Origin: Candidatus Komeilibacteria bacterium | GTDB lineage: Bacteria > Patescibacteriota > Patescibacteriia > UBA1558 > 2-01-FULL-52-15 | Direction: 5' to 3' | Length of the DNA: 26,648 nt | NCBI GenBank assembly: GCA_016204595.1 | Contig: JACQKJ010000053.1 | Span: forward strand, 1 to 26,648 | Shown: positions 1 to 7,924 of the stretch, in pieces | How the letters are laid out: each line of letters starts with the position of its first letter | Position numbering within the stretch: position 1 is the stretch's first letter | Notes under the pieces: model-generated | Told to the model about the DNA's origin: nothing | What the model saw: only the letters and a program-made list of their open reading frames with translations | Database searches by the model: none | Translations under genes and position numbers: made by a program

Positions 1-273
1 GCTGTGGGCGTGGGCACCATCGAAGCTCCGCGTGGGACCTTGTATCACAAGATGACCATTACCAAAGAAGGGGTTGTGAAAGAAGGCGAGGTCATAGTTC
101 CGACCGGACAGAATCAGATAATGATCGAGCGGGATATTAAGGAGTTTGTACAGGCGCATCTGGATTGGCCAAAGGCAGATTTGGAACGAGGCATTGAAGA
201 GGTAATTCGGGCGTATGATCCCTGCATGAGTTGCGCAAGCCATTTTTTGGAGGTGAGGTGGAGGGAGAGTTGA
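1..273 (+). CDS. NiFe hydrogenase large (catalytic) subunit, C-terminal part
   Basis: The reading frame is open at the window edge and ends at TGA 271-273, so only about the last 90 residues are present. Near the end it carries DPCMSCASH, the C-terminal DPCxxCxxH signature whose two cysteines bind the Ni-Fe centre. The nine residues after the His (FLEVRWRES) match the tail that a maturation endopeptidase removes once nickel is inserted. The upstream stretch GVGTIEAPRGTLYH is also typical of the large subunit. The overall type fits cytoplasmic group 3 (3b/3d-like) enzymes that exchange electrons between H2 and NAD(P)H; the subgroup is inferred. Maturation genes (hypC and a protease) lie at 9.7-12.0 kb on the other strand. 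No other hydrogenase subunit is visible. Confidence 0.9.
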   Translation, partial: AVGVGTIEAPRGTLYHKMTITKEGVVKEGEVIVPTGQNQIMIERDIKEFVQAHLDWPKADLERGIEEVIRAYDPCMSCASHFLEVRWRES

Positions 274-342
274 GGACATCCTTAGCATTGCCTTCAACTG
301 GAACCCCAATGATCCGCAGTTTCAATTGCGGATATATTTTTT
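272..342 (-). pseudogene. Decayed fragment of a hydrogenase maturation protease gene
   Basis: Read on the minus strand from 340 to 272, this encodes KIYPQLKLRIIGVP followed by nine more codons. It is collinear without gaps with codons 97-119 of the intact protease gene (9838-9770), with 16 of 23 residues identical. The best-conserved 43 nt (300-342) match 9798-9840 at 36 positions. An in-frame TAA (plus-strand 343-341) sits exactly where similarity stops, and there is no start codon or N-terminal half. The fragment abuts, and by two bases overlaps, the hydrogenase stop codon. It is most simply the remnant of a second protease copy left when the DNA between the two copies was inserted or rearranged. 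Confidence 0.75.
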
Positions 343-377
343 ACTCATAAGCAGGGCTGAAAATGAACTCTATCGCG

Positions 378-406
378 TTGTGTATAACTGCGAAGTTTAC
401 TATAAT
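378..406 (+). promoter_or_regulatory. Promoter of the type IV pilus cluster
   Basis: TTGTGT at 378-383 and a perfect TATAAT at 401-406 are separated by 17 bp. The expected start of transcription, seven bases after the -10 box, is position 413, which is also the A of an ATG. Confidence 0.65.
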
Positions 407-412
407 GAGGAT

Positions 413-466
413 ATGAGACGCATAGGTAATGAGTGTTTTTCGAGGGTGATCAAACGATATGCTTGA
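413..466 (+). CDS. Possible 17-residue leader peptide ahead of pilB
   Basis: An ATG exactly six bases after the TATAAT box opens a 17-codon frame (MRRIGNECFSRVIKRYA) that ends at TGA 464-466. It overlaps the pilB start codon (459-461) in another frame. If the mRNA is leaderless, a ribosome would begin here and terminate over the pilB start, which lacks a good Shine-Dalgarno site. That would couple the two translations. The peptide is basic and resembles nothing known to me, so it may act only in cis. Support is positional; no homology is claimed. Confidence 0.4.
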   Translation: MRRIGNECFSRVIKRYA

Positions 467-2138
467 GATAACTGACGAGCTGATACAAAAGATACTGGCG
501 CAACAGGCGTTCATCACGCAGAAGCAGTATGATGATGCGCTACAGCGCGCAGCGAAGACCAAAAAGAAACTTTTGGATGTCATTTTAGATCAGGACCTGA
601 TCTCGCGCGATCAGTGGGGTCAACTTTTCGCGAAGCATTTCGGGTATCATTACGTTAACCTTGCCGAAGAGAATATCGAACCGCAGGTGCTCCAGATCGT
701 TCCGGAGCTGGTTGCCCGTAATAAAAAAATAATCGCCTTCGGCCAGGGTCAGGGAAGCATCAAGGTCGCCATGGCGCACCCTGACGATCTCGAGATGGTC
801 AATCTGCTTGAAAAGAAAGGCGGGGTGACTGTCGAGGTGTTCTATGCTCCTCCCGAAGACATCGATGCCACGCTGACGCACTACAAGGAAGATATCACGA
901 AGGTATTCGATGCGCTGGTCAAAGCTGCCGAGCATATGGATGAAGGCGTGGTTTCTGAATCCGCGGTCATTACCATGGTTGAAAAACTGATCTCTTACGC
1001 TCATCAGAATAACGCTTCAGATATCCACATCGAGCCCAATGAAAACAGAATTGTCATCCGTTTCAGAATCGACGGCATACTCCATTACGTCATCGATCTC
1101 CCCAAGAGTTTGCTCGACCAGCTGGTCTCGCGGATAAAGGTCATGGCGAAACTCAAAACCGATGAGCACCGCAGCGCTCAAGACGGAAAGATCCGTCACG
1201 CCATCTCCGATACGAAAATCGATATACGCATCTCGATCATTCCCATCACCGAGGGGGAGAAGGTGGTGATGAGGCTTCTTTCGGATAAGAACAGGCGCTT
1301 TACCACCTCTCAGCTGGGCCTGGATCCCGATGATAAGGCCACGCTTGAAAAAGCCGCCCGACGAAGCCACGGCATGATACTTGCGACCGGCCCGACCGGC
1401 TCCGGGAAGACAACAACGCTCTACTCTGTTCTCAAGATGATCAATTCTTTGAAGGTGAATATTGCGACCATTGAAGACCCCGTTGAATATAACATGGAGG
1501 GCGTGAACCAAATTCAAGTAGATCCCAAAACGAACCTGACGTTCGCGAAAAGCCTCAAATCCATCTTGCGGCAAGACCCGGACATCATCATGGTCGGCGA
1601 GATCCGCGACGAAGAAACTGCAGATATTGCGATCAACGCGGCATTGACAGGCCACCTCTTGCTCTCAACGCTTCACACCAACGACGCTGCGACCACCATC
1701 CCGCGGCTCGCGGAGATGAAGATTTCGCCGTATCTCATCACCTCGGCGGTTAATCTGATTATTGCGCAGAGGCTGGTGCGAAAAATATGCGTGCGTTGCA
1801 GGTATGGCCACGCTATCCTGCCCGAGGAGATCACGCAGCTCAAGGAATTCCCCGAACTTCGCGAGTGGGTCAAAAAAATCGATGCCAGTAAACTCTTTTT
1901 CAGCGGCAAAGGTTGTAAAGTGTGCAACAATACGGGTTTTTCAGGGCGCACCGGTATTTATGAGTTGTTGGAAATGAATGAAGAGATCCGTAAGGTTATC
2001 ATGTCCGGTGCGAACGCTGGAGAGATCCAAAAAGCCGCGATAGCGAACGGCATGAAAACCATGCTGATCAACGGCATGAATAAAGTGATCGAGGGGGTCA
2101 CTACCGTTGAGGAAGTTATCCGCACTATTAGCGTATAA
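459..2138 (+). CDS. pilB: Type IV pilus assembly ATPase PilB (GspE family)
   Basis: This 559-residue cytoplasmic ATPase powers pilin polymerisation at the inner membrane. The N-terminal third resembles the GspE N-terminal domain. The catalytic part shows Walker A GPTGSGKT at residues 311-318, an Asp-box segment (TIEDPVEY), Walker B with DPDIIMVGEIRDEETADIA, and a His box (TGHLLLSTLHTND). A late pair of CxxC motifs (CVRC and CKVC) should hold the zinc typical of extension ATPases. The length is normal for PilB and there is no truncation. Only a weak GAGGG lies upstream of the ATG, so translation may depend on the overlapping leader ORF. pilC follows three bases after the stop. No retraction ATPase gene (pilT) is in the window. 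Confidence 0.95.
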   Translation: MLEITDELIQKILAQQAFITQKQYDDALQRAAKTKKKLLDVILDQDLISRDQWGQLFAKHFGYHYVNLAEENIEPQVLQIVPELVARNKKIIAFGQGQGSIKVAMAHPDDLEMVNLLEKKGGVTVEVFYAPPEDIDATLTHYKEDITKVFDALVKAAEHMDEGVVSESAVITMVEKLISYAHQNNASDIHIEPNENRIVIRFRIDGILHYVIDLPKSLLDQLVSRIKVMAKLKTDEHRSAQDGKIRHAISDTKIDIRISIIPITEGEKVVMRLLSDKNRRFTTSQLGLDPDDKATLEKAARRSHGMILATGPTGSGKTTTLYSVLKMINSLKVNIATIEDPVEYNMEGVNQIQVDPKTNLTFAKSLKSILRQDPDIIMVGEIRDEETADIAINAALTGHLLLSTLHTNDAATTIPRLAEMKISPYLITSAVNLIIAQRLVRKICVRCRYGHAILPEEITQLKEFPELREWVKKIDASKLFFSGKGCKVCNNTGFSGRTGIYELLEMNEEIRKVIMSGANAGEIQKAAIANGMKTMLINGMNKVIEGVTTVEEVIRTISV

Positions 2139-2141
2139 AGG

Positions 2142-3350
2142 ATGGCCAGTATATATACATTCTGCGCTCAGACAAGAAAAGGCAGGGTCGTGCTCGGTCG
2201 CATACGGCATGCCTCGAGAGAAAGCGTGAAGGCGATACTCGAAAAAAAATATGCAAAAGTTTTTCTTGTTGAACTCGCTCCCGGGCTTTCCTTGGTACGG
2301 TATTTCGGACCGCGAATTAGCAAGGAGGAACGACTACTCTTCATAAAAAACCTGCAGGTAGTGTTGAGATCCGGAGTTCCTTTGGCCGAGGCTCTGACCA
2401 TTTTGCGCGATCAGAGCGATACGAAAAGCATGTCCAAAATAACGGGATATTTTCTCACACAAGTGCAGGCGGGGAACACGCTCGCGCTCTCGCTAGGCCA
2501 TTATCCGTTTATTTTTGATCCCTTTGTCACGAACATGATCTATGTGGGCGAGAAAAGCGGCACCTTGGAGAAAAGTCTCGGTTTCCTTGCGATACACCTG
2601 GAACATGACATAGAGATACGCCGCAAGGTCAAGGCAGCATCGATCTATCCTGCGTTAATTTTGACGGCAACCGCACTGCTGGGAGCGGGCATGATGCTTT
2701 TTGTCTTTCCCAAGCTGCTGCGCGTATTCAAATCGATCAATGTAGAGCTGCCAACCTCGACGCGTGTGCTTATTGCGACTATGCAATTCTTCAGTGATCA
2801 CGGTGCGCTGGTTTTGACGGCAATCCTCGTCGGTATCGTGAGTTTTCGGTTATTGCTTCGAGTTCCCAAAGCCAGGCTTCTATGGCAGCGCTTTTTTTTG
2901 CATGTCCCGCTCTTTGGGAGTTTATCAAGAAGTTTCAACATGGCGATCGCGACCCGGACCTTAGGGGTACTTTTAGAAGCGGGGATGCCGCTCTTTGACG
3001 GGCTCGTGATCACCGCGCAATCAATGACGAACCTCTATTTCAAGACCGAACTGCTCAAAGCAAAGGATAAAGTCGAGCAAGGGCAAAGCTTGGGTGATTC
3101 GCTCGGCAAGAACAAACAGTTCGCCGGCATTACCGCGCGCCTCATCGATGTCGGAGAACAATCGGGCAATCTTGAGACTAACTTGCTATACCTCTCTGAC
3201 TTCTATTCAAATAAAATAGACTACGCTACCAGAAACCTATCAACGATCATCGAACCGGTTCTCCTGATAACCATAGGGCTGGTCGTGGCATTTGTCGCCA
3301 TCTCTATCCTTTCCCCGATCTTCGAATTTACAGGAGCGGTGGGCAGATAG
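2142..3350 (+). CDS. pilC: Type IV pilus inner-membrane platform protein PilC (GspF family)
   Basis: This 402-residue polytopic membrane protein is the platform on which PilB acts. The N-terminus (YTFCAQTRKGRVVLGRIRHASRESV) matches the family opening, which supports this ATG. Two GspF repeats are visible, roughly residues 60-185 and 265-390. Hydrophobic segments lie near 165-190, 215-240 and 370-395. The second repeat carries GMPLFDGL and VGEQSGNLETNL, both family hallmarks, mirrored by GVPLAEAL and VGEKSGTLEKSL in the first. The start lies only three bases after the pilB stop, with AAAGG directly abutting it, which suggests translational coupling. It is full length. Confidence 0.95.
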   Translation: MASIYTFCAQTRKGRVVLGRIRHASRESVKAILEKKYAKVFLVELAPGLSLVRYFGPRISKEERLLFIKNLQVVLRSGVPLAEALTILRDQSDTKSMSKITGYFLTQVQAGNTLALSLGHYPFIFDPFVTNMIYVGEKSGTLEKSLGFLAIHLEHDIEIRRKVKAASIYPALILTATALLGAGMMLFVFPKLLRVFKSINVELPTSTRVLIATMQFFSDHGALVLTAILVGIVSFRLLLRVPKARLLWQRFFLHVPLFGSLSRSFNMAIATRTLGVLLEAGMPLFDGLVITAQSMTNLYFKTELLKAKDKVEQGQSLGDSLGKNKQFAGITARLIDVGEQSGNLETNLLYLSDFYSNKIDYATRNLSTIIEPVLLITIGLVVAFVAISILSPIFEFTGAVGR

Positions 3351-3376
3351 CATACGAAAGGAGAATACACGAACGC

Positions 3377-3823
3377 ATGCCGTACAGATATCAAGAGGGA
3401 CTGACTTTTCTGGAGCTCATCATAGTCCTGACGCTCATTGGTATGCTGGTGGTGCTGACGATCAACCTCTTCACTCGGTATCAGGCGAACCAGATGCTGC
3501 GCCTGACGGAAGAGGAGATCAAGTCTACGATCGTTGAGGCCCGACGTAATGCGCGTGTCGGTGTCAATGGAAGCAAGCATGGTATTTATTTTGATTCAGC
3601 GAACGGCGCCTACACGCTTTTTAGCGGGGAAGATTTTGCGCATCGCAATGTCCAATATGACTTCATTCATACATGGAATAAGGGGTTAGTTACCTATCAA
3701 GGGCCTTCTGAAATGGTCTTTTCCGCACTCAAAGCAACGACATCACCAGTCACCATACAGCTTACCGACAGTACTGGTAAACAACGAGTAATAAACATAA
3801 ATGAATTGGGTTCGATCCAATAA
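3377..3823 (+). CDS. Type IV prepilin-like protein (GspH/minor or major pilin)
   Basis: The 148-residue product begins with an eight-residue leader ending in Gly, followed by LTFLELIIVLTLIGMLVVL. This is a class III prepilin signal with the conserved Glu at mature position 5 and a hydrophobic helix that packs in the pilus core. The C-terminal globular part (about 110 residues) contains GVNGSKHGIYF and YTLFSG, which resemble GspH-type pseudopilins. An AAAGGAG site lies 13 bases upstream of the ATG, a longer gap than usual. The gene ends 23 bp inside the next prepilin gene. No prepilin peptidase is in the window, so processing must use an enzyme encoded elsewhere. Whether this is the major subunit or a minor pilin cannot be told from sequence alone. 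Confidence 0.85.
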   Translation: MPYRYQEGLTFLELIIVLTLIGMLVVLTINLFTRYQANQMLRLTEEEIKSTIVEARRNARVGVNGSKHGIYFDSANGAYTLFSGEDFAHRNVQYDFIHTWNKGLVTYQGPSEMVFSALKATTSPVTIQLTDSTGKQRVININELGSIQ

Positions 3824-5597
3824 CGGCGGCGGATCCCTCGTTGAAGTAATCGTCGCTATTGCTATCCTTGCGCTGTTTCTGAGCGGCGCGACTTTCTTAA
3901 TCGTGGAAAATACCGTCGCCGTACAGAGCATGAAAGATCGTCAAACTGCGAATGCCATCAACCAGGGGATGGTCAATGCGCTCTATTCGATACGCAGCAA
4001 TGACTGGTCCTCACTCGTGAACGGATCGTACGGAGTATCCGACGCCAATGGTCAGTGGGAGTTAGTAAAATCAAATAGTACCATTGCCACTGGCAAGTTC
4101 AGAGGATATGTGACGATTGCAGATGCGTACCGTGATGGCAACGACAGTCTGGTGCCTGCGGCATCAGGGACCCTGGATCGCACGACAAAGCTCGTGGACC
4201 TGTGGGTGTCCTGGGCCGATCTCCGGGGGAAGCCCCAGCTTACCCAGAACACGACCTACCTGGTCAAAATCAAGGACGAAGTCGTGCCGGAACAGGGTCT
4301 GCTGGTGTTTACGACCGGCTTCTCAGGACCTGCGACATACCGCACCTTTGATCTGCAATCCCGGACATGGGGACCGAAAGAAACCGTATGGGGCCCGATG
4401 TTTGGCGAATTTTTTGCTCCTTTCGGGATGTACCGTGCGCAGTTGTACTCATCGCCGGCACGCGATGAAAAAATACTTCTTTTCAAAGACCGGTCGTCTA
4501 AACTCTCCGGTAACTCCGTATTCAGCGCCGCAATTTTCTCGCAGGGCCAATGGGTGTCGAACCAGGTTCTTGTCGATGCATGGGATCAGGACCAGTCGGA
4601 TCAAAACCTTGACGGAACCTATCTTGCTAACGGCGATTTCATGGTGGTGTATGTTGACACGGCAAATGCCGCTCCAAAATTTCGCATATGGAATGGCTCA
4701 TCGTGGTCTGCCGCGGTAACCATGCGAACGCTGCAGTCACGACCACGACACATCGTGGTGCGCAGCAGGCCCGGAACCAACGAAGTCATGGCCGTATTCC
4801 AGAGCGCGCAGAAAACAAGAATAGAAACCATGTACTTTAACGGTGCCGCCTACACGCAGTCGAACTGGACGCTGCACAGCTTACATGCGACAGACGCATC
4901 GACGGTCAATCCCAGCGTTGACTTTGCATGGAGCAAAACGAATATTCTGATCGGCGGCATGGTGTATTCAGACGGCAAAAAAGACAAGGCCATGGATATA
5001 AAGATCTGGACCGCTAACGGTACGGGCGGAGGCTCATGGAGTAGCACCAGTAACGCACCTGCAGCAACTCCTGATGTGGGTCCGGTTCAGATAGTATCTC
5101 ATAAGAATGAGGACAGATTTGCTGCGTGCTATCAGGGTCTTTCCCCGACGCGGACAATACTGTGTTATACGAGTGATTTTACTCCCGCGTGGACCGTGCC
5201 GGCAAACAACGTCATTGCGACAGCAGAATATAATCAAAAGGGATTTGATATGTCCCTCGAGGCTCTTGATGGACTCCAGGCTCTGATGGCATATTCGGAT
5301 GTAAGCGCGCCTCCTGATTTCTCGAAAAAACTCGACGCAGCATCATTGCAGTGGGACGCGGTAGGCACTGCCATCAATCCTCTTATCGAACGGGGCGCGA
5401 AATTCAGACTGATCCCGAACGCCGAAAATAACGATGTGATGCTACTCATTGCACAGCGTGGGATAAACGTGCATAGCATCGCATGGAACGGTGCTACGAA
5501 TACGTTCTATTCAATACCCGCGGGGCTTGCTGATACGGATCACGGCGGCGCTGGCGGCGTCAATAATGAACAGTGGTTTGACTTTGTCTGGAAGTGA
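3801..5597 (+). CDS. Giant prepilin with propeller-like C-terminal region
   Basis: The 598-residue protein starts with a ten-residue leader ending in GG, then GSLVEVIVAIAILALFLSG, a PilV/GspI-like prepilin signal with Glu at +5. Minor pilins are normally about 120-200 residues. Here roughly 440 extra residues follow. They contain spaced repeats of an aromatic/Asn-Gly pattern, such as FDLQSRTWGP, AIFSQGQWVS, RIWNGSSWSA, MYFNGAAYTQ, KIWTANGTGG and IAWNGATNTF, separated by about 50-80 residues. This is the look of a beta-propeller (BNR/sialidase-like) fold, inferred from the pattern only. The likely role is an adhesive subunit at or near the pilus tip. It overlaps the preceding prepilin gene by 23 bp. 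Confidence 0.8.
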   Translation: MNWVRSNNGGGSLVEVIVAIAILALFLSGATFLIVENTVAVQSMKDRQTANAINQGMVNALYSIRSNDWSSLVNGSYGVSDANGQWELVKSNSTIATGKFRGYVTIADAYRDGNDSLVPAASGTLDRTTKLVDLWVSWADLRGKPQLTQNTTYLVKIKDEVVPEQGLLVFTTGFSGPATYRTFDLQSRTWGPKETVWGPMFGEFFAPFGMYRAQLYSSPARDEKILLFKDRSSKLSGNSVFSAAIFSQGQWVSNQVLVDAWDQDQSDQNLDGTYLANGDFMVVYVDTANAAPKFRIWNGSSWSAAVTMRTLQSRPRHIVVRSRPGTNEVMAVFQSAQKTRIETMYFNGAAYTQSNWTLHSLHATDASTVNPSVDFAWSKTNILIGGMVYSDGKKDKAMDIKIWTANGTGGGSWSSTSNAPAATPDVGPVQIVSHKNEDRFAACYQGLSPTRTILCYTSDFTPAWTVPANNVIATAEYNQKGFDMSLEALDGLQALMAYSDVSAPPDFSKKLDAASLQWDAVGTAINPLIERGAKFRLIPNAENNDVMLLIAQRGINVHSIAWNGATNTFYSIPAGLADTDHGGAGGVNNEQWFDFVWK

Positions 5598-5610
5598 TTT
5601 TCGCCAACTA

Positions 5611-5619
5611 TGCTATAGT
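5611..5619 (+). promoter_or_regulatory. Internal extended -10 promoter in the pilus cluster
   Basis: TGCTATAGT matches an extended -10 element (TGnTATAAT). It lies in the 53-bp gap before the lipoprotein gene and could give the second half of the cluster its own transcript. No convincing -35 is seen. Confidence 0.45.
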
Positions 5620-5627
5620 ATGAAGTA

Positions 5628-5654
5628 ATGACACCTATCGCGAAACATCTATGA
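5628..5654 (+). CDS. Possible 8-residue leader peptide ahead of the lipoprotein gene
   Basis: ATG 5628 lies eight bases after the internal -10 box and opens the frame M-T-P-I-A-K-H-L. It ends at TGA 5652-5654, which overlaps the lipoprotein start as ATGA. The arrangement repeats the one in front of pilB and fits stop-start translational coupling. The evidence is positional only. Confidence 0.3.
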   Translation: MTPIAKHL

Positions 5655-6253
5655 ATTGGCGTTATACACTACTCTTCGTTATTCTCGCTCTGTTCATGAG
5701 CGGGTGTTCACTGGTTCGGCCCGATACAGCTGGTGACTCCGGATCAGCGTCCCGGAGAATTGCCGAGCTTGAGTCTCGCATAGCAGATCTTGAAGCATAT
5801 ATTGCATCTCTTGAGAATCAAAATGGCGCCGCTCTTATCCAGCCTGGTCTCATCAGCGAAGACGTTGGAGCAGACGTCGATCCTCTGGTCTCTGTGGTTG
5901 AGCGCAGAGATGGGTGCCCGGGATTCGTATGCGCGCAGATACAAGTTAATACTGACGGATCATATTACAGCACCCGAGTGTATCAAAAAGACAGTACCGG
6001 TCGGCTTATACCCGAGGATCTGGCCACGATCATCAGGGCAATGAATTCCGGAGACTATGAGGCGATACTCGCTACGAATTTCACCGGCATTTGTGTTCCT
6101 GAAAAGGAAGATGCCGAGTACGCGTTTACCTTATACGTGGGGACCCGACAGATAGATCTCTCTAATTGTACGCAAGACTTGTCCGGCAATCCCGAGCCCA
6201 TACAGACGATACGATCAGTGCTGGATTCATACGGGTATACGATACAGCTCTAA
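5651..6253 (+). CDS. Lipoprotein encoded within the pilus cluster
   Basis: The 200-residue product has a short charged N-terminus, a hydrophobic stretch and a lipobox LFMSGC with Cys19 as the lipidated residue. It should therefore be anchored on the outer face of the cytoplasmic membrane. Residues about 35-58 (RIAELESRIADLEAYIASLEN) form a short coiled coil. The rest is a compact domain with four cysteines outside the signal, in CPGFVC, GICVP and LSNCT, which may form disulfides. I recognise no family. It lies between two adhesin-type prepilin genes and shares its TAATG stop-start with the next one, so a role in assembling or anchoring the pilus is inferred. It is not an outer-membrane pilotin if the cell has no outer membrane. 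Confidence 0.75.
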   Translation: MNWRYTLLFVILALFMSGCSLVRPDTAGDSGSASRRIAELESRIADLEAYIASLENQNGAALIQPGLISEDVGADVDPLVSVVERRDGCPGFVCAQIQVNTDGSYYSTRVYQKDSTGRLIPEDLATIIRAMNSGDYEAILATNFTGICVPEKEDAEYAFTLYVGTRQIDLSNCTQDLSGNPEPIQTIRSVLDSYGYTIQL

Positions 6254-7905
6254 TGTCACACAAGACGTTCAAGGTGCGCCGCGCTTTCGCCCGCCACGGG
6301 TTCACCCTCGTTGAATTTATCATCTATATAGGGCTGGCAATCATTGTGCTCGCTGCCGTTTCAGAACTCAATTTTAGTTTGCAAAGTCAGATGACCCGCA
6401 GTGCAACGCGTTTCGCTGTCCAGCGGGACCACGAACTCATTATGAATAGCGTCGCGCAGGAGGTTCATGCGGCTCGTGACATCTCATTGTCGCAAACGCG
6501 TTTCGGTGTGCCGTACGGTAAGTTGGTGCTTACTATGGACGATCCTGACAGGAACCCGACGATATTTGAAGTCGTACCGCGCGGCTCCTATTACGATATG
6601 TCATTCAAAGCAGGTCCAGGCCCCGCCCGCATGCTTACCAGTGACAAGGTGTCCATTGACAGCTTTGTTATCAAAAATCTCAGTGCGCCCGACGGATCAA
6701 CAAAAAATATTCAGGTGGCGCTGCAGCTGCACCACGTGAACACGGGCAACTTGAAAGAGTATGAACAAACCGTGAGCGCAACCACAACGCTGGAGCTTCT
6801 CAACGCGCAGATCATGTGCGGTAACGGATTTACCGAGCCCGGGGAAGAATGCGACGACGGCAATGCGATCGATATCGATGCGTGCACGAGTTTATGCGCT
6901 GTCAACCTAAGTCCCTCGTGGTGGGACGCGAGCTGGCAACATCGAAAACTTCTCACCATCGATACCGGATCGATCACGCAGCCGCTTGCGGAGTTTCCCC
7001 TGCTCGTGAAACTGGACGGCAGCTTCGATTACTCGAAAACCCTGAGCGGCGGAAGAGATATCCGATTCGTTGATGAAGATGACGCGACCGTTCTGGCATA
7101 CGAGATCGAAGCATGGCAAGATGCGCAAAATGAGTCTTTTGTATGGGTTAAGGTTCCTGAAATAAAGGCAAGCCCCCAAAGCGACGCGATCTATATGTAC
7201 TACAATAATCCGGCGGCAACGGACGCATCAAATCCTGCCGGAGTCTGGAACCCGCACTACCGGGCTGTCTGGCATATGAAACAAGCGGCGCCAGTCGATG
7301 CGACGGGCAGGTCACTTCGTACCTGTACCGCAGGCACCAATAGTATCACGCCGGGGCATATTGACGGTGCCAACCTGTTCTCAGGAGGCGTCAACGATCA
7401 CATTACCTGTACCCAAACCGCAACCACCATGACTGACAAGATTACCGTGAGCGCATGGATCCGCTGGTCAGGACTTGGCGCAACAACACAGGAAATCACG
7501 GGAAACGCTTATTACGGCGCCAGCTTTAAAGCATTCCGGAACTTTGGAAATCGGGTGAGCTTCAATATTAAGTACAGCTTTGTCTACAGTGATGGGCCTC
7601 TTGCAGACGGGTTATGGCATCATGTCGTCGGTACGTATGATCAGAACCTTGCGAGCGACAACATAAAATTGTATATTGACGGTGTACTGCAGGCAGACAC
7701 GGCAAATGAAATCACGGCGATACCGCAGAATTTCGGCCTCTGGTACATGAGTTATACTTCATTCTCATCCTCTGCTTACAGCGGCTCACTCGATGAGATA
7801 CAAGTATCCTCTGTCCCGCGGAGCGTAGACTGGATTCGAGCGCAATACGATAATCAGAAGGCCTCATCATCATTTATCAGTTTTGGGGCCGAGGAATCAC
7901 CATAA
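6253..7905 (+). CDS. Giant prepilin fused to DUF4215, DUF2341 and LamG-type domains
   Basis: I chose ATG 6253, which overlaps the upstream stop as TAATG, giving 550 residues. A 16-residue basic leader ending in Gly precedes FTLVEFIIYIGLAIIVLAAV, a PulJ/GspJ-like prepilin signal with Glu at +5. After a pilin-size globular part comes CGNGFTEPGEECDDGN with further Cys (about residues 188-219), a DUF4215-type cysteine-rich motif. It is followed by WWDASWQHRKLLTID through IYMYYNNPAATDASNP (about 220-335), which fits DUF2341. The end, with AVWHMKQ, VSAWIRWSG, LWHHVVGTYD, IKLYIDGV and SGSLDEIQVSS (about 336-540), is a concanavalin/LamG lectin-like fold. Together this suggests a pilus-borne adhesin for glycans or polymers. 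The domain names follow known family motifs; the function is inferred. Confidence 0.88.
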   Translation: MSHKTFKVRRAFARHGFTLVEFIIYIGLAIIVLAAVSELNFSLQSQMTRSATRFAVQRDHELIMNSVAQEVHAARDISLSQTRFGVPYGKLVLTMDDPDRNPTIFEVVPRGSYYDMSFKAGPGPARMLTSDKVSIDSFVIKNLSAPDGSTKNIQVALQLHHVNTGNLKEYEQTVSATTTLELLNAQIMCGNGFTEPGEECDDGNAIDIDACTSLCAVNLSPSWWDASWQHRKLLTIDTGSITQPLAEFPLLVKLDGSFDYSKTLSGGRDIRFVDEDDATVLAYEIEAWQDAQNESFVWVKVPEIKASPQSDAIYMYYNNPAATDASNPAGVWNPHYRAVWHMKQAAPVDATGRSLRTCTAGTNSITPGHIDGANLFSGGVNDHITCTQTATTMTDKITVSAWIRWSGLGATTQEITGNAYYGASFKAFRNFGNRVSFNIKYSFVYSDGPLADGLWHHVVGTYDQNLASDNIKLYIDGVLQADTANEITAIPQNFGLWYMSYTSFSSSAYSGSLDEIQVSSVPRSVDWIRAQYDNQKASSSFISFGAEESP

Positions 7906-7924
7906 AGAAAGCTACACGAGGTAC

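Noticed and set aside
137..325. A 62-codon minus-strand frame over the hydrogenase 3' end.
   Set aside because: Only its first codons match the maturation protease; the rest is antisense to the hydrogenase. It is a fragment, not a gene.
4117..4719. A 200-codon plus-strand frame inside the giant prepilin gene.
   Set aside because: It is an out-of-frame shadow with no signal or motif, and the pilin frame is continuous across it.
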